Assembly (NCBI GenBank): GCA_024234855.1
Contig: JACKNN010000006.1
Span: 186,001-250,000 of the forward strand
Length of the DNA: 64,000 nucleotides
Source of the DNA: Pseudomonadales bacterium
Lineage (GTDB): Bacteria > Pseudomonadota > Gammaproteobacteria > Pseudomonadales > Halieaceae
Reading direction: 5' to 3'
Shown here: one piece after another, positions 52,760 to 62,909 of the stretch
Numbering within the stretch: the stretch's first letter is position 1
Layout of the letters: each line of letters begins with the position of its first letter
Translations under genes and position numbers: made by a program
Notes under the pieces: generated by a model
What the model saw: only the letters and a program-made list of their open reading frames with translations
What the model was told of the DNA's origin: nothing
The model's database searches: none

Positions 52760-55318
52760 ATGACCAGGCACACGCGCCAGATTTTACACGTGTTGTTGCC
52801 GGCAGCGGCCGTCGGCATATTCTGCCTGGCCATCTGGGTCATCGCCCGGGAAGTGCATGCCATCTCCCTGCGGGATGTGGTCGAGGAATTTCGCTCCCTG
52901 TCTCCGGCGGTATTGGCCGGCAGCAGCCTGCTCGCCCTCGCCAGCTATGGCATCCTGACGCTATATGATTACCTTGCCCTGCAGTATGTGGGTGCCGGGC
53001 TGCGCTACCTGCGGGTGGCGCCGGTGTCATTCTCGGCCTTTGCAATCGGCCACAATGTCGGCCTGTCCTCGCTGTCGGGCGGGGCGATACGGTATCGGGC
53101 CTACAGTCTCGCGGGCCTGTCGGCGGCACGCATTGCACTGGTTGTGGGTTTCATCCCGCTGACCTACGGTCTGGGTGCGGCAATATTGCTTGGGGTCACG
53201 CTGTTGCTCGACCCGGCGGCCCTGACGGCCCTGCCGCTGGGCAAGGCCTGGTTGCAGTCACTCGGGGTGCTCCTGCTCGTTGTGCCGCTGCTGTATGTTG
53301 GCTGGAACGCGCTCCGGCGCACACCGGTGACGATCGGGGCCTGGATGTTGACACCGCCGGGCGCGCGGCTGGGGCTATGCCAGTGCCTGCTGGGCAGTGC
53401 TGACCTGGTATTGGCCTCCCTGGTGCTTTACGTGCTGGTGCACGGCGCCAGCGATATCAGCTTCCTGCCCTTCCTCGGGGCGTATCTGCTCGCGATGGTG
53501 GCCGGGGTGGTCAGCAATGTGCCAGGCGCGGTCGGGGTGTTCGAGTCAGCCATGCTGCTGTTATTGCCGGATATCCCGGTTGCGATCCTGCTTGGATCCA
53601 TCCTGGCCTACCGCCTGATTTATTACCTGGTTCCGTTGTTGCTGGCCCTGATGCTGGTTGTTGCCCACGAAGTCGTGGAGCACAGGGCGAAGCTACAGCA
53701 ACTGTCCCTCGCGGGCATGGCCTGGGGTACGCGGGTTGTTCCCCAGGTGATTGGTGCGACCGTATTCTTTGTCGGTACCTATTTGCTGGTCGGGGCCGCG
53801 ATTCCGTTTACGCCACTGGAGCACGGCCTGTTCGGTAGCCTGGTCCCGATTCCCCTGCTGGAACTGGCCCATCTGCTGAGCAGCGCGATAGGCGTCGGTC
53901 TGCTGTTGCTGGCTCGCGGGCTCTTCCGACGCCTGCATGGCGCCTATAGCGCCACAGTGATCCTGCTGGCGGTGGGCTCGGTGATGATGTTCATTCACCG
54001 CGACAGCATGCTGCAGTCGGCGCTGTTGTTGTTGATACTGATGCTGACCTGGCTGTCACGCGCCGAGTTTTACCGTGGCCGCGGACTGCTGGACCAGCGT
54101 TTCGATACCAGCTGGGTGCTCAGTATTGTGCTGGTGCTGGTGGCGGCGTTCGGGCTCGGGATTTTCGTGCATCGCCATGTCGAGTATTCCGATCAGCTCT
54201 GGTGGCAATTCGCACTGGATGGCGATGCGCCGCGCATGTTGCGTGCCAGTGTGCTGGTGCTGGTAATAGCCGGCGTCTTTGCCGTGCTGCGGCTGATCCG
54301 GGGTCATCCCCGCCCCGGGCCGTCCGTCGGTACCGACGAGTTAGCCCGGGCCCGGGCCATCGTGGCGAGTTCGCCCCGCAGCGATGCCAACCTTGCGCTG
54401 CTGGGGGACAAGCGCTTTTTGTTCCACCCCGCGGACGATGCGGTACTGATGTACCAGGGTAGTGGTCGCAGTTTCATAGCCATGGGCGATCCGCTGGGCA
54501 ATGCGGCGCGATTCGAGGAACTGGCCTGGAGCTTCCGCGAGCTCTGCGACGTCAATAATACCCGCTGCGTATTTTACGAGGTCGCCGATAGTTGCCTGCC
54601 CGTGTATATCGACCTTGGCCTGTCGTTTTCCAAGCTGGGAGAGGAGGCGCGGGTCGATCTGAGGGAATTCGACCTAGAGGGAAGCAAGCGGGCTGCGCTG
54701 CGGCATGCACTCAACCGGTCGAAGCGCGACGGCATCGAGTTTGCGATTGTGCCGGCGGTCGGCGTGCCGGGCATAATCGACGAGCTCAAACAGGTTTCTG
54801 ATGACTGGCTGCAGGTAAAGGGCGGGCGCGAGAAGGGCTTTTCGCTGGGCTGCTTCGACGCCGCCTACCTGGCGAACTTCGATTGTGCGGTGATGCGTGT
54901 CGATAACCGCATTGTCGCCTTTGCCAATCTCTGGCAGGGTGCCGGGAGGGAAGAATTATCGGTCGACCTGATGCGGTTCGGCGAGACCGCCCCCGGCAGT
55001 GTCATGGACGCGCTTTTTACCGAGGTGATGCTCTGGGGGCGCGAGCAGGGGTACGCCTGGTTCAGCCTGGGCATGGCCCCGCTGGCCGGGCTGGACCAGC
55101 GATCTTTGTCACCGGCCTGGAACAAGCTGGGTAACCTGGCGTATCGCTACGGTGAGCATTTCTACAACTTCGAAGGGCTGCGGCAGTACAAGCAGAAGTT
55201 TGAGCCCGAATGGTCACCCCGCTACCTGGCCTGTAGAGGCGGGCTCGACCTGCCTGCGGTCCTGTATGACGCAGCGGTGCTGATCGCCGGCGGTGTGAAG
55301 GGGATTTTTCCCGACTAA
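52760..55318 (+). CDS. mprF: MprF-type phosphatidylglycerol aminoacyltransferase/flippase
   Basis: About 852 residues. The N-terminal ~510 residues hold a dozen or more hydrophobic helices (flippase domain, SSLSGGAIRYRAYSLAGLS near residue 105). The C-terminal part is a DUF2156 GNAT-like transferase with FHPADDAVLMYQ, FIAMGDPLG, RALNRSKRDG-like RHALNRSKRDG and FSLGMAPLAGL motifs. The enzyme adds an amino acid from its tRNA to phosphatidylglycerol and flips the product, lowering surface charge and cationic peptide sensitivity. Lys versus Ala preference cannot be told. The ATG at 52760 has only a weak ribosome site. Confidence 0.92.
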   Translation: MTRHTRQILHVLLPAAAVGIFCLAIWVIAREVHAISLRDVVEEFRSLSPAVLAGSSLLALASYGILTLYDYLALQYVGAGLRYLRVAPVSFSAFAIGHNVGLSSLSGGAIRYRAYSLAGLSAARIALVVGFIPLTYGLGAAILLGVTLLLDPAALTALPLGKAWLQSLGVLLLVVPLLYVGWNALRRTPVTIGAWMLTPPGARLGLCQCLLGSADLVLASLVLYVLVHGASDISFLPFLGAYLLAMVAGVVSNVPGAVGVFESAMLLLLPDIPVAILLGSILAYRLIYYLVPLLLALMLVVAHEVVEHRAKLQQLSLAGMAWGTRVVPQVIGATVFFVGTYLLVGAAIPFTPLEHGLFGSLVPIPLLELAHLLSSAIGVGLLLLARGLFRRLHGAYSATVILLAVGSVMMFIHRDSMLQSALLLLILMLTWLSRAEFYRGRGLLDQRFDTSWVLSIVLVLVAAFGLGIFVHRHVEYSDQLWWQFALDGDAPRMLRASVLVLVIAGVFAVLRLIRGHPRPGPSVGTDELARARAIVASSPRSDANLALLGDKRFLFHPADDAVLMYQGSGRSFIAMGDPLGNAARFEELAWSFRELCDVNNTRCVFYEVADSCLPVYIDLGLSFSKLGEEARVDLREFDLEGSKRAALRHALNRSKRDGIEFAIVPAVGVPGIIDELKQVSDDWLQVKGGREKGFSLGCFDAAYLANFDCAVMRVDNRIVAFANLWQGAGREELSVDLMRFGETAPGSVMDALFTEVMLWGREQGYAWFSLGMAPLAGLDQRSLSPAWNKLGNLAYRYGEHFYNFEGLRQYKQKFEPEWSPRYLACRGGLDLPAVLYDAAVLIAGGVKGIFPD

Positions 55319-55592
55319 TCGGGTGAGTCATTCGCCGGCGACCGCCGCACTGGAGGCAGAGCGGGCGCCGGCCCCTCGCTTTAGATTCAAGCAATTGATA
55401 TTAAATAAGATTTACCTGACTCCAGGAGTGAATCGCCGCCCCGCGAAGCGACTCTCGGACCGGGGGTGCCGCGGGGCAATGAAGTGCTGCCGCCAGGTGG
55501 GTGCGCCGGCGCTGTCGGTTCATATAGGTGGAAAATACCCGATGCGGGGTTATACTAATCCGGCTTTCTTCATCCACATAAAGGAAATAACA

Positions 55593-56003
55593 ATGGAGTA
55601 CAACGCAGATTCACACAGTTTGAAGTGTCCCAAGTGCCATCACGGCATGGAGGAGGTCGCCCACGGTGAAGTTGTTATCGATCGTTGCTCCCATTGCAAG
55701 GGGCTGTGGTTTGATCTGGGCGAAGCCGAGCAGTTGCGGAGCATCAAGGGAAGCGAGACTGTGGATATCGGTGATGCCACCGAGGGTTGGAAGTGGGACA
55801 GCCATGCGGACATTGATTGCCCCCATTGTGGCAAACGGATGGAAAAGGGCCACGATCCCAAGCAAAAGCACATCTGGTTTGAGGTGTGCTCCGATCACGG
55901 GATGTTTATGGATGCCGGTGAATTCAAGGATTTCAAGGAAGAGTCGGTGCTGGACTTTTTCCGCAGCCTGATCAAGGGCCGCCGGGATGTCGTCGCTCCC
56001 TGA
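55593..56003 (+). CDS. Zinc-ribbon protein (zf-TFIIB type)
   Basis: A 136-residue protein with two zinc-ribbon modules: CPKCHHGM...CSHCKGLWFDLGEAEQL near residues 12-45, and CPHCGKRM with CSDHG and FMDAGEFKD near 75-110. The second module has an altered last pair (C-x-D-H). The family binds zinc; its role is unknown. AAGGAA before the ATG at 55593 supports this start; the open frame upstream is not coding-like. It stands alone after mprF. Confidence 0.85.
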   Translation: MEYNADSHSLKCPKCHHGMEEVAHGEVVIDRCSHCKGLWFDLGEAEQLRSIKGSETVDIGDATEGWKWDSHADIDCPHCGKRMEKGHDPKQKHIWFEVCSDHGMFMDAGEFKDFKEESVLDFFRSLIKGRRDVVAP

Positions 56004-56110
56004 CACCGCTCCTGCAAACACTGTCGGCCACCCTGGCGGGGCTACTGCCCCCGGGTGACGGGCAGGTACCCATCCCCGCTTCGGTAGCCGCCCAAACCTT
56101 TCAGTCCGGA

Positions 56111-56875
56111 TCAGGCCGGTTTCTCGTCGGCAGTTTGCGAGGTGCCGGGTGGTGTGGAAATGTTCAGGGGATTTAGCGCCTCTTCGCCGCGAACATGTTG
56201 GATAACCCGGTACAACATGCCGGAGGCGGATCCGTACAGCAAAGCATTCGTCACCATGTTTTCCATGTCTACTGAATGCGCAGCCTGAAGGAGTTTTGCG
56301 AAGGTATTCCTGAAGTTTTCCGAGTGCCGTGTTCGAATGTCCGTGCCGTAAAATATTTCCTTCAGCTGGTGGGCATCATCCCGGTTATTCATGGCGAGGC
56401 TCAGCATTTTGCGCACAAACCAGGCGGTGTCACCGCTGCTGGCGATGGCGCGCTGCTCGGTGAACTCTTCACCGCTGATCTCGCCGGTCCCGGTGGGACC
56501 GCATACCGACATATAGTGAAATCCGGCGATGGTGCCCAACTGGTCCTGGATCAAACCGAGCAGTTTGAAGTAGCTGTCCCTGCGAGCATGCATTTCATGC
56601 CTGCGGGCGCTTTCCTCCTGCAGTGTCACGGCCTTGGTATTGGCAGTAATTTCCTTTTGCTGCATGAAATGGCCTATCACCAGCCATAAGAAAGCGAGCG
56701 GGGCGAAGGCGCCTTCCAGGAAACTGCCGATATCTGCGGTGGGCAGGTGGATAAAATTGTCCCAGCCGACGATCGCCAGCAGGTAGGCCATTCCGGCGCC
56801 AATCCAGCAAACGGTCACTCCGAGCCCGAAGATGACCCGCCAGTCGAGCGTGAAGGTGGATGGTTGTTCTGACAT
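56111..56875 (-). CDS. Membrane protein of unknown function
   Basis: A 254-residue protein with two N-terminal hydrophobic helices (FGLGVTVCWIGAGMAYLLAI and FLEGAFAPLAFLWLVIGHFM), then a short coiled segment (QQKEITANTKAVTLQEESAR) and a cytoplasmic helical domain. No family or catalytic motif is recognised. The layout recalls small membrane proteins with a cytoplasmic effector domain, but nothing more can be claimed. It is convergent with the zinc-ribbon gene. Confidence 0.65.
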   Translation of the reverse strand: MSEQPSTFTLDWRVIFGLGVTVCWIGAGMAYLLAIVGWDNFIHLPTADIGSFLEGAFAPLAFLWLVIGHFMQQKEITANTKAVTLQEESARRHEMHARRDSYFKLLGLIQDQLGTIAGFHYMSVCGPTGTGEISGEEFTEQRAIASSGDTAWFVRKMLSLAMNNRDDAHQLKEIFYGTDIRTRHSENFRNTFAKLLQAAHSVDMENMVTNALLYGSASGMLYRVIQHVRGEEALNPLNISTPPGTSQTADEKPA

Positions 56876-57094
56876 GCACTGCGTCCATGGATGGCCGACG
56901 GAATGCCGACAGCCCGGTCAGTTATACCCTGATTCCCGCAGGGAGCGAGCCTTTCGCTGCAAAGCTAGCATAGAATTTGCAGTCCCGATACCGGCGGGCC
57001 ACGCCCTGGGACACGGGCCTCAGCCGCCATACACCGGCTCGGCGGGAAGCCCGTGTGGGACCCGGGGCTGTCTTTTCATAGTGTCATTTTCCTG

Positions 57095-58171
57095 CTATAG
57101 CCACTTCTTTCGTTTGAAATATACGAGCAGCACGGTGGGTATGGTAAGAAATACCAGCCACAGGGCAGGGTAGGCCCAGTGCATTTTCAGCTCGGGCATG
57201 TAGTCAAAGTTCATGCCGTAAATGCCGGTCAGGAATGTCATGGGAATGAAAATGGAGGCGAAAACCGTCAGTACTTTCATTACCTCGTTCATCTTGTTGC
57301 TGACGCTGGAGATGTAGATATCCAGAAGTCCGGAGATGACATCCCGGTGCAGCTCGATCGACTCGATGATACGCATTGCATGGTCCGACACGTCCCGCAG
57401 GTAGATGTGGGTTCGCTCATCAATCAGCCTGGATTCGCTGCGCAGCATTTCATTGATCAGCTCCCGTATCGGGGAGACGTAGCGCCTGACACCGACGATC
57501 TCCCGCTTCAGGCGCTGGATACCATTAAGGGTGGCGCTGCTGGGCTCACCCGCCAGGAGTTGGTCCTCGAGCGCGGTAATGGACTCGTCCAGTGAGTCGA
57601 TAAGGATGAAATTCTGGTCGATGATCGCGTCGAGGATAGAGTAGGTCAGGAAGTCCGCACCCATACTTCGGAACCGCCCCTTGCTGGTTCGTATTCTCTG
57701 GACGACCGGCTCAAACAGGCCGTCTTTTTTTTCCTTGAAGGCGAATACGACTTTCTCCAGGACCAGCAGGCTGATCTGTTCATAGCTGACTGTGAACTTC
57801 TCGCCGACGGACATCATGCCTTTGAGGACGATATAGAGGTAGTTGTCATACTCCTCAAATTTCGGTCTCTGGTGGGTATTCAGTATGTCTTCGAGTACCA
57901 GTTGGTGAATGCCGAACATAGCCCCGATCTGCTCTATGACCTCGACCCTGGCCAGGCCCTCGACGATCACCCAGGTGACGTTTTCGCTGTCCCGGTAGGG
58001 GAGTAACTGCTCGATCGACTCCACCCGGGATTCACTCACGGATTCCTTCGAGTAATCGATAACCGAGATGCAGGTTTCATCGACCAGTACCGGGCCGACA
58101 TGCACCAGCGAACCCGGAGGCAACCCGCTCTTGTGGGATGCGTGGCCGCGCGACTTGAACCTGTTGCTCAT
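57095..58171 (-). CDS. corA: Magnesium/cobalt transport protein CorA
   Basis: A 358-residue transporter. The long N-terminal cytoplasmic domain (ESIEQLLPYRDSENVTWVIV, KFEEYDNYLYIVLKGM) is followed by two C-terminal helices with the ion-entry signature YGMNFDYMPEL. This is the classic GMN CorA family. The start at 58171 is chosen because its ATG overlaps the stop of the gnd gene (ATGA); an open frame further upstream overlaps gnd and is not coding. Coupling of a Mg2+ channel to a sugar-phosphate enzyme is unusual but conserved order could be tested. Confidence 0.92.
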   Translation of the reverse strand: MSNRFKSRGHASHKSGLPPGSLVHVGPVLVDETCISVIDYSKESVSESRVESIEQLLPYRDSENVTWVIVEGLARVEVIEQIGAMFGIHQLVLEDILNTHQRPKFEEYDNYLYIVLKGMMSVGEKFTVSYEQISLLVLEKVVFAFKEKKDGLFEPVVQRIRTSKGRFRSMGADFLTYSILDAIIDQNFILIDSLDESITALEDQLLAGEPSSATLNGIQRLKREIVGVRRYVSPIRELINEMLRSESRLIDERTHIYLRDVSDHAMRIIESIELHRDVISGLLDIYISSVSNKMNEVMKVLTVFASIFIPMTFLTGIYGMNFDYMPELKMHWAYPALWLVFLTIPTVLLVYFKRKKWL

Positions 58172-59178
58172 GATTTTTCCTTGTGGCCGCCGAACTCTGC
58201 CCGCATCGCCGACAGTACCCTGTTGGCGAAATCGCCCTCGCCCCGTGAGGAGAAACGCTGAAACAGGGCGGCACTCAGCACCGGCACCGGCACGGATTCG
58301 TCGATGGCGGCATCGAGGGTCCAGCGCCCCTCGCCCGAGTCCGAGACGCGCCCGGCGTAGGATTCGAGGGCGGGTTGCGCCAGCAGGGCGTGGGCAGTCA
58401 AATCCAGTAGCCAGGAACTGACCACGCTGCCGCGGCGCCACAGCTCGGCAATCTCCCCGAGGTCGAAATCATAGCGATAGTGTTCGGGATGCCGCAGCGG
58501 CGAGGTCTCCGCGTCGTGCTGCTGCTCGGTGGAGCCGACATTGGCGTGGCGCAGAATGTTGAATCCCTCGGCGTACGCCGCCATCAGTCCATACTCGATG
58601 CCATTGTGCACCATCTTGACGAAATGGCCGGCACCGGCGGGGCCGCAGTGGAGGTAACCGTGGTCGGCGGTGCTGTGCTTTTTGTCGCGATCCGGTGTGG
58701 GGGCGGCGCTGGTCGTGGCCGGGGCCAGCGCGGCAAACACCGGTTGCAGGCGTTGCACCGCGTCGACTTCGCCACCAATCATCTGGCAGTAGCCCCGTTC
58801 GAGACCCCAGATACCCCCGCTGGTGCCGACGTCGACATAATGCAGCCCGAGAGCTGATAGTTGCTCTGCCCGGCGAATATCGTCGATATAGTGCGAGTTA
58901 CCACCGTCGATGACCGTGTCGCCCCGGTCCAGCTGCGGAATAAGCTGCTCGATAGTGTCGTCGACCACGGCCGCTGGCACCATCAGCCACAGGGCGCGGG
59001 GTGGCGTAAGTTTCGCGCACAGTTCACTCAGCGATCTCGCCCCGGCGGCCCCCTCCTGTTCCAGTGCCTCCATGGGGCCCGGCGAGCGGTTGTAAACCAC
59101 ACACTCGTGTCCCGCCAGCAGCAGGCGTTTCGCCATATTGGCGCCCATTCGGCCCAGGCCAATTATTCCGATTTGCAT
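58168..59178 (-). CDS. gnd: 6-phosphogluconate dehydrogenase (short form)
   Basis: A 336-residue enzyme: GIIGLGRMGANMAKRL at the N-terminus (Rossmann motif), GNSHYIDDIRR near residue 82, VGTSGGIWGLERGYCQMIGG near 103, and the active-site GAGHFVKMVHNGIEYG near 165. The short length and these motifs fit the decarboxylating GndA/YqeC-like subgroup. It oxidises 6-phosphogluconate to ribulose 5-phosphate. The start at 59178 is chosen because the Rossmann motif begins right there. An insert, TPDRDKKHSTADHGYL, near 143 is not typical. Confidence 0.9.
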   Translation of the reverse strand: MQIGIIGLGRMGANMAKRLLLAGHECVVYNRSPGPMEALEQEGAAGARSLSELCAKLTPPRALWLMVPAAVVDDTIEQLIPQLDRGDTVIDGGNSHYIDDIRRAEQLSALGLHYVDVGTSGGIWGLERGYCQMIGGEVDAVQRLQPVFAALAPATTSAAPTPDRDKKHSTADHGYLHCGPAGAGHFVKMVHNGIEYGLMAAYAEGFNILRHANVGSTEQQHDAETSPLRHPEHYRYDFDLGEIAELWRRGSVVSSWLLDLTAHALLAQPALESYAGRVSDSGEGRWTLDAAIDESVPVPVLSAALFQRFSSRGEGDFANRVLSAMRAEFGGHKEKS

Positions 59179-59333
59179 AAACTGACTCCTGCGCGGTTGC
59201 CAATGCCTGAGGGTAGCCTGCGGCCAACCCGGGCTCAAGTGCCGGTTCTCCTTGCGGGATGGATAACGGCGGAAGATTATGGTTTACACTAGCCCCCTAA
59301 CGCGTCGACACCCACGTAGAGAGGAAAACCCCC

Positions 59334-60188
59334 ATGCCCGAGAATCCGGATTACACTCCCCCCAAAGTCTGGATATGGGACAAGGCGAGCGGTGGCAAGT
59401 TCAGCAATATCAATCGTCCCGTGTCCGGCGCCACGAAGGAGCAGGCGCTTCCCGTGGGGGAACACCCCTTGCAGCTTTACTCGCTGGCAACGCCGAACGG
59501 CGTAAAGGTAACCATCATGCTCGAGGAATTGCTCGAGCTGGGAAAACAGGGCGCCGAGTATGACGCCTACCTGATCAATATTGGCGAAGGCGACCAGTTC
59601 GGCAGCGACTTTGTCGCCATCAACCCCAACTCAAAGATACCCGCGCTGTTGGATCGCAGCACCGTGCCACCCACCCGGGTGTTTGAATCCGGCGCCATTC
59701 TCATCTACCTTGCGGAAAAGTTCGACGCGTTTTACCCCAGGGACCTGTCGGCGCGGGCCGAGTGCCTGTCCTGGCTGATGTGGCAGATGGGCAGCGCGCC
59801 CTATCTCGGCGGTGGCTTCGGGCATTTTTACGCGTACGCGCCGGAGAAATTCGAGTATCCGATCAATCGCTATGCCATGGAGGTCAAGCGCCAGCTGGAC
59901 GTGCTGGACCGCAACCTCTCGACCCGGCGGTTCCTGTGCGGAGATGACTACACCATCGCCGATATCGCAACCTGCCCCTGGTATGGCGCCCTGGTGCTGC
60001 ACAATCTCTACGAGGCAGCGGAATTTCTCGATGTCGCCGCCTACACCCATGTGGCGCGCTGGGCGCGCGAGATCGAACAGCGTCCTGCGGTACAGCGCGG
60101 CCGCCGGGTCAACCGCACCTGGGGGCCGGAAGAACTGCGGGTACCCGAGCGTCACTCGGCCGCTGACTTCTCCCGCTCTGCTTCCTAG
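59334..60188 (+). CDS. yghU: Glutathione S-transferase, YghU type
   Basis: A 284-residue GST. It carries the long N-terminal extension of YghU (PPKVWIWDKASGGKFSNINR), then the thioredoxin-like half (LYSLATPNGVKVTIMLEELL, NPNSKIPALLDRS) and the helical half. The Thr-Pro-Asn-Gly loop and Asn-Pro-Asn-Ser region match YghU, which binds two glutathiones and has disulfide reductase activity. GAGAGGAAAA precedes the start. Divergent from gnd across about 155 bases that must hold both promoters. Confidence 0.94.
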   Translation: MPENPDYTPPKVWIWDKASGGKFSNINRPVSGATKEQALPVGEHPLQLYSLATPNGVKVTIMLEELLELGKQGAEYDAYLINIGEGDQFGSDFVAINPNSKIPALLDRSTVPPTRVFESGAILIYLAEKFDAFYPRDLSARAECLSWLMWQMGSAPYLGGGFGHFYAYAPEKFEYPINRYAMEVKRQLDVLDRNLSTRRFLCGDDYTIADIATCPWYGALVLHNLYEAAEFLDVAAYTHVARWAREIEQRPAVQRGRRVNRTWGPEELRVPERHSAADFSRSAS

Positions 60189-60302
60189 TTCCCGTCGGGC
60201 TGGCTGTATTACAGCCGCCTGGACGATCACAGAATCCGGCGCGCACGGCAGATCGGCAATTCTTGGGCTAGACTGTAGTTCCGCCACCACGGAGGAACCG
60301 GC

Positions 60303-62705
60303 ATGTTACTGGCATTGATTCTGTACCTGGTCCTGCTGACTGCGGTCCTGTACCGCAGGCCCTCGCTACTCACGGGGTCCATCATTCTCGTCGCGGGTAG
60401 CGTGGTGGGCATTTTCCTGAACGGTGGTATGTGGCTGGTCCTGTTGGCGACCGTGTTGGCAGCGGTCGCATTCAATGTGCCGGAGCTGCGCCGTCAGTTA
60501 ATCTCCGGGCCTGTATACCGATTGCTGCGCAAGGCCATGCCTCCCATGAGCACCACCGAGCGGGAAGCGCTGGAGGCAGGCACCACCTGGTGGGAAGCCG
60601 ACCTGTTCAGCGGCGCGCCGGACTGGCAGCGGTTCAAGGCGATCAAGCTGCCAGGTCTCAGCGAGCGGGAGCAATCTTTTCTCGATAACGAGGTGGAAAG
60701 CCTGTGCCGCCTGATCGACGACTGGGAGGTCCACCAACGCCAGGACCTGTCACCCGAGACCTGGGACTATATGCGTAAACACGGCTTCTTCGGCCTGATT
60801 ATTCCCGAGGAATTCGGTGGCCTGGATTTCAGCCCCTATGCCCAGAGCCGGGTAGTCAGCAAGATCGCCAGCCGATCCATCGCCGCGGCGGTGACCGCCA
60901 TGGTGCCAAACTCGCTGGGCCCGGGCGAGTTGCTGGTCAAATACGGCACTGCTGAGCAGAAAGAGCGCTGGTTGCCGGGCCTGGCCGACGGCTCGGAGTT
61001 ACCCTGCTTTGGCCTGACCGGGCCCGAAGCGGGATCGGATGCGGGCGCCATTCCCGATATCGGCCTGGTCTGCCGTGGCGAGTTCGAGGGCCAGCAGGTG
61101 CTGGGACTGAAACTCACGTTCAGCAAACGCTGGATTACGCTGGCCCCGGTTGCCACCGTGGTGGGCCTGGCGTTTCAGTTGCGCGATCCCGAGGGCCTGC
61201 TCGGTGACCCCGATACGGTGGACTACGGCATTACCTGCGCATTGTTGCCCGCGGATCACCCCGGGGTGGAGATAGGTAGCCGCCACGATCCCGGTACGCC
61301 GTTCATGAATGGCCCGATAAAGGGTGAGGACGTATTTATTCCCATCGACTGGATAATCGGTGGCCCGGCCATGGCGGGCAAAGGTTGGCGCATGCTGATC
61401 GAGTGCCTGGGCGCTGGCCGCGGTGTCTCGCTGCCGGCGCTGGCGACAGCCAGTGCCGAGATGTGTTACCTGACGGTCGGTGCGTTCGCGCGTATCCGTC
61501 GCCAGTTCAATATGGAGGTGGGAAAATTCGAGGGAGTACAGCAGGCCACGGCCGAAATCGCCGCCGGCGCGTATGCCCTGGAGGCCATGCGGCAGCTGGT
61601 CACGCGGGGCCTGGAAGACGGGCCGCCCTCAGTGTTGACGGCCATGGCCAAATACCACGCCACCGAGCGCATGCGCGAGCTGGTCAACCACGGCATGGAT
61701 GTAGTGAGCGGCCGGGCCATTCAGCTGGGGCCGCGCAATTTCATGGCGGCGGCCTACCACGCCCTGCCGGTCGCCATTACCGTGGAGGGGGCCAACATCC
61801 TGACCCGTTCCCTTATGATCTTCGGCCAGGGCGCGATGCGTTGCCATCCCTACCTGTTCGATGAGCTGCAAACCCTGCAAATGGAAAACGAGGAGCGGGG
61901 CCTGGACGCGTTTGATCCGCTGTTGCAACAGCACCTGGGTCACCTGTTTGGCAACCTGGCGCGGCTGGTGTGGTTTGCCGTGGGGGGCAGCCGCTCCAGC
62001 CCCGTGCCGGCGGATGCCACGGCATTCAGCCGGGGATGGTACCGGCGTATCAATCGGCTCAGTGCCGCCCTGGCCTGTTGCGCGGATGTGGCACTGGGCG
62101 TATTGGGCGGTGACCTGAAGCGACGCGAATTGCTGTCGGCGCGGCTGGGCGATGTACACAGTGAGTTGTTTATCGCCTGCAGTATTCTCAAGTTCCACGA
62201 CAGTGGTACCGCCAGTGCGGCGGCGACCTTGCATGCTGGCTACGCGGTGCAGCGCTCACTTCATGGTGCCCAGCAGGCGCTGCTGGCATTCCTGGAAAAT
62301 TTCCCCCTGCGCTGGCTGGGATGCTGCCTTCGCCTGGTCTGTATGCCGCCCGGCTGCAAGCTCAGGGAACCGGATGACGATGCGGTCCGTAAACTGGGTG
62401 AACTGATCATGGAGCCCTACCCGGTTCGCACCGCGCTCGCCGGCTATGTCTTCATGAGCGATGTGCCGGGGGAGGCCACCGGCCGTCTGGAGACGACTTA
62501 CCAGATGCTGCTGAGGGTCGACAAGCCCTGGCAGGCGTTCTGCCGCGCTCGCAGCAAGGGCGAGATCGGTGCCGATTCCCTGGGCGCGGCATTACAGGAG
62601 GCGGCTGAGAAGGGCATCATCGGTGCCGAGGATGTCCAGCCGCTCACCGACTACGATGCGCGCCGTTACGATTGTCTGCTGACGGATCAGTTCGCGGAAC
62701 TGTGA
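60303..62705 (+). CDS. fadE: Membrane-anchored acyl-CoA dehydrogenase FadE
   Basis: An 800-residue acyl-CoA dehydrogenase, with two N-terminal hydrophobic helices (LLALILYLVLLTAVLY; LLTGSIILVAGSVVGIF) and then the ACAD fold: IIPEEFGGLDFS near residue 162, LTGPEAGSDAGAIPD near 238, and a C-terminal extension beyond position 600 found in FadE. It oxidises acyl-CoA in the first step of beta-oxidation, feeding electrons to ETF or the quinone pool. GGAGG precedes the ATG. It fits the other acyl-CoA and fatty-acid genes. Confidence 0.94.
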   Translation: MLLALILYLVLLTAVLYRRPSLLTGSIILVAGSVVGIFLNGGMWLVLLATVLAAVAFNVPELRRQLISGPVYRLLRKAMPPMSTTEREALEAGTTWWEADLFSGAPDWQRFKAIKLPGLSEREQSFLDNEVESLCRLIDDWEVHQRQDLSPETWDYMRKHGFFGLIIPEEFGGLDFSPYAQSRVVSKIASRSIAAAVTAMVPNSLGPGELLVKYGTAEQKERWLPGLADGSELPCFGLTGPEAGSDAGAIPDIGLVCRGEFEGQQVLGLKLTFSKRWITLAPVATVVGLAFQLRDPEGLLGDPDTVDYGITCALLPADHPGVEIGSRHDPGTPFMNGPIKGEDVFIPIDWIIGGPAMAGKGWRMLIECLGAGRGVSLPALATASAEMCYLTVGAFARIRRQFNMEVGKFEGVQQATAEIAAGAYALEAMRQLVTRGLEDGPPSVLTAMAKYHATERMRELVNHGMDVVSGRAIQLGPRNFMAAAYHALPVAITVEGANILTRSLMIFGQGAMRCHPYLFDELQTLQMENEERGLDAFDPLLQQHLGHLFGNLARLVWFAVGGSRSSPVPADATAFSRGWYRRINRLSAALACCADVALGVLGGDLKRRELLSARLGDVHSELFIACSILKFHDSGTASAAATLHAGYAVQRSLHGAQQALLAFLENFPLRWLGCCLRLVCMPPGCKLREPDDDAVRKLGELIMEPYPVRTALAGYVFMSDVPGEATGRLETTYQMLLRVDKPWQAFCRARSKGEIGADSLGAALQEAAEKGIIGAEDVQPLTDYDARRYDCLLTDQFAEL

Positions 62706-62909
62706 CCACCAGGTTCCCGGCGCCAGGCCGCCCCTGAGTGCCAGGGAACTTTGGCCAGCAGGCGTTATCAAATCAGGTAACTGCACAATATAGCCGCGTC
62801 ACCGCGCTGGTTTTGTGTGTTGCCCGCAGGCACTGTTGACCACTTGCGCGGCGCCGGCCTTGTTGTGTCGCTTTGACATAGCCGAACACCGCGGCAAGGA
62901 GGAAGCGCC

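Noticed and set aside
52379..52771. A 130-codon - strand frame upstream of mprF
   Set aside because: No recognisable protein features, and it overlaps the mprF start and the better-supported small ORF.
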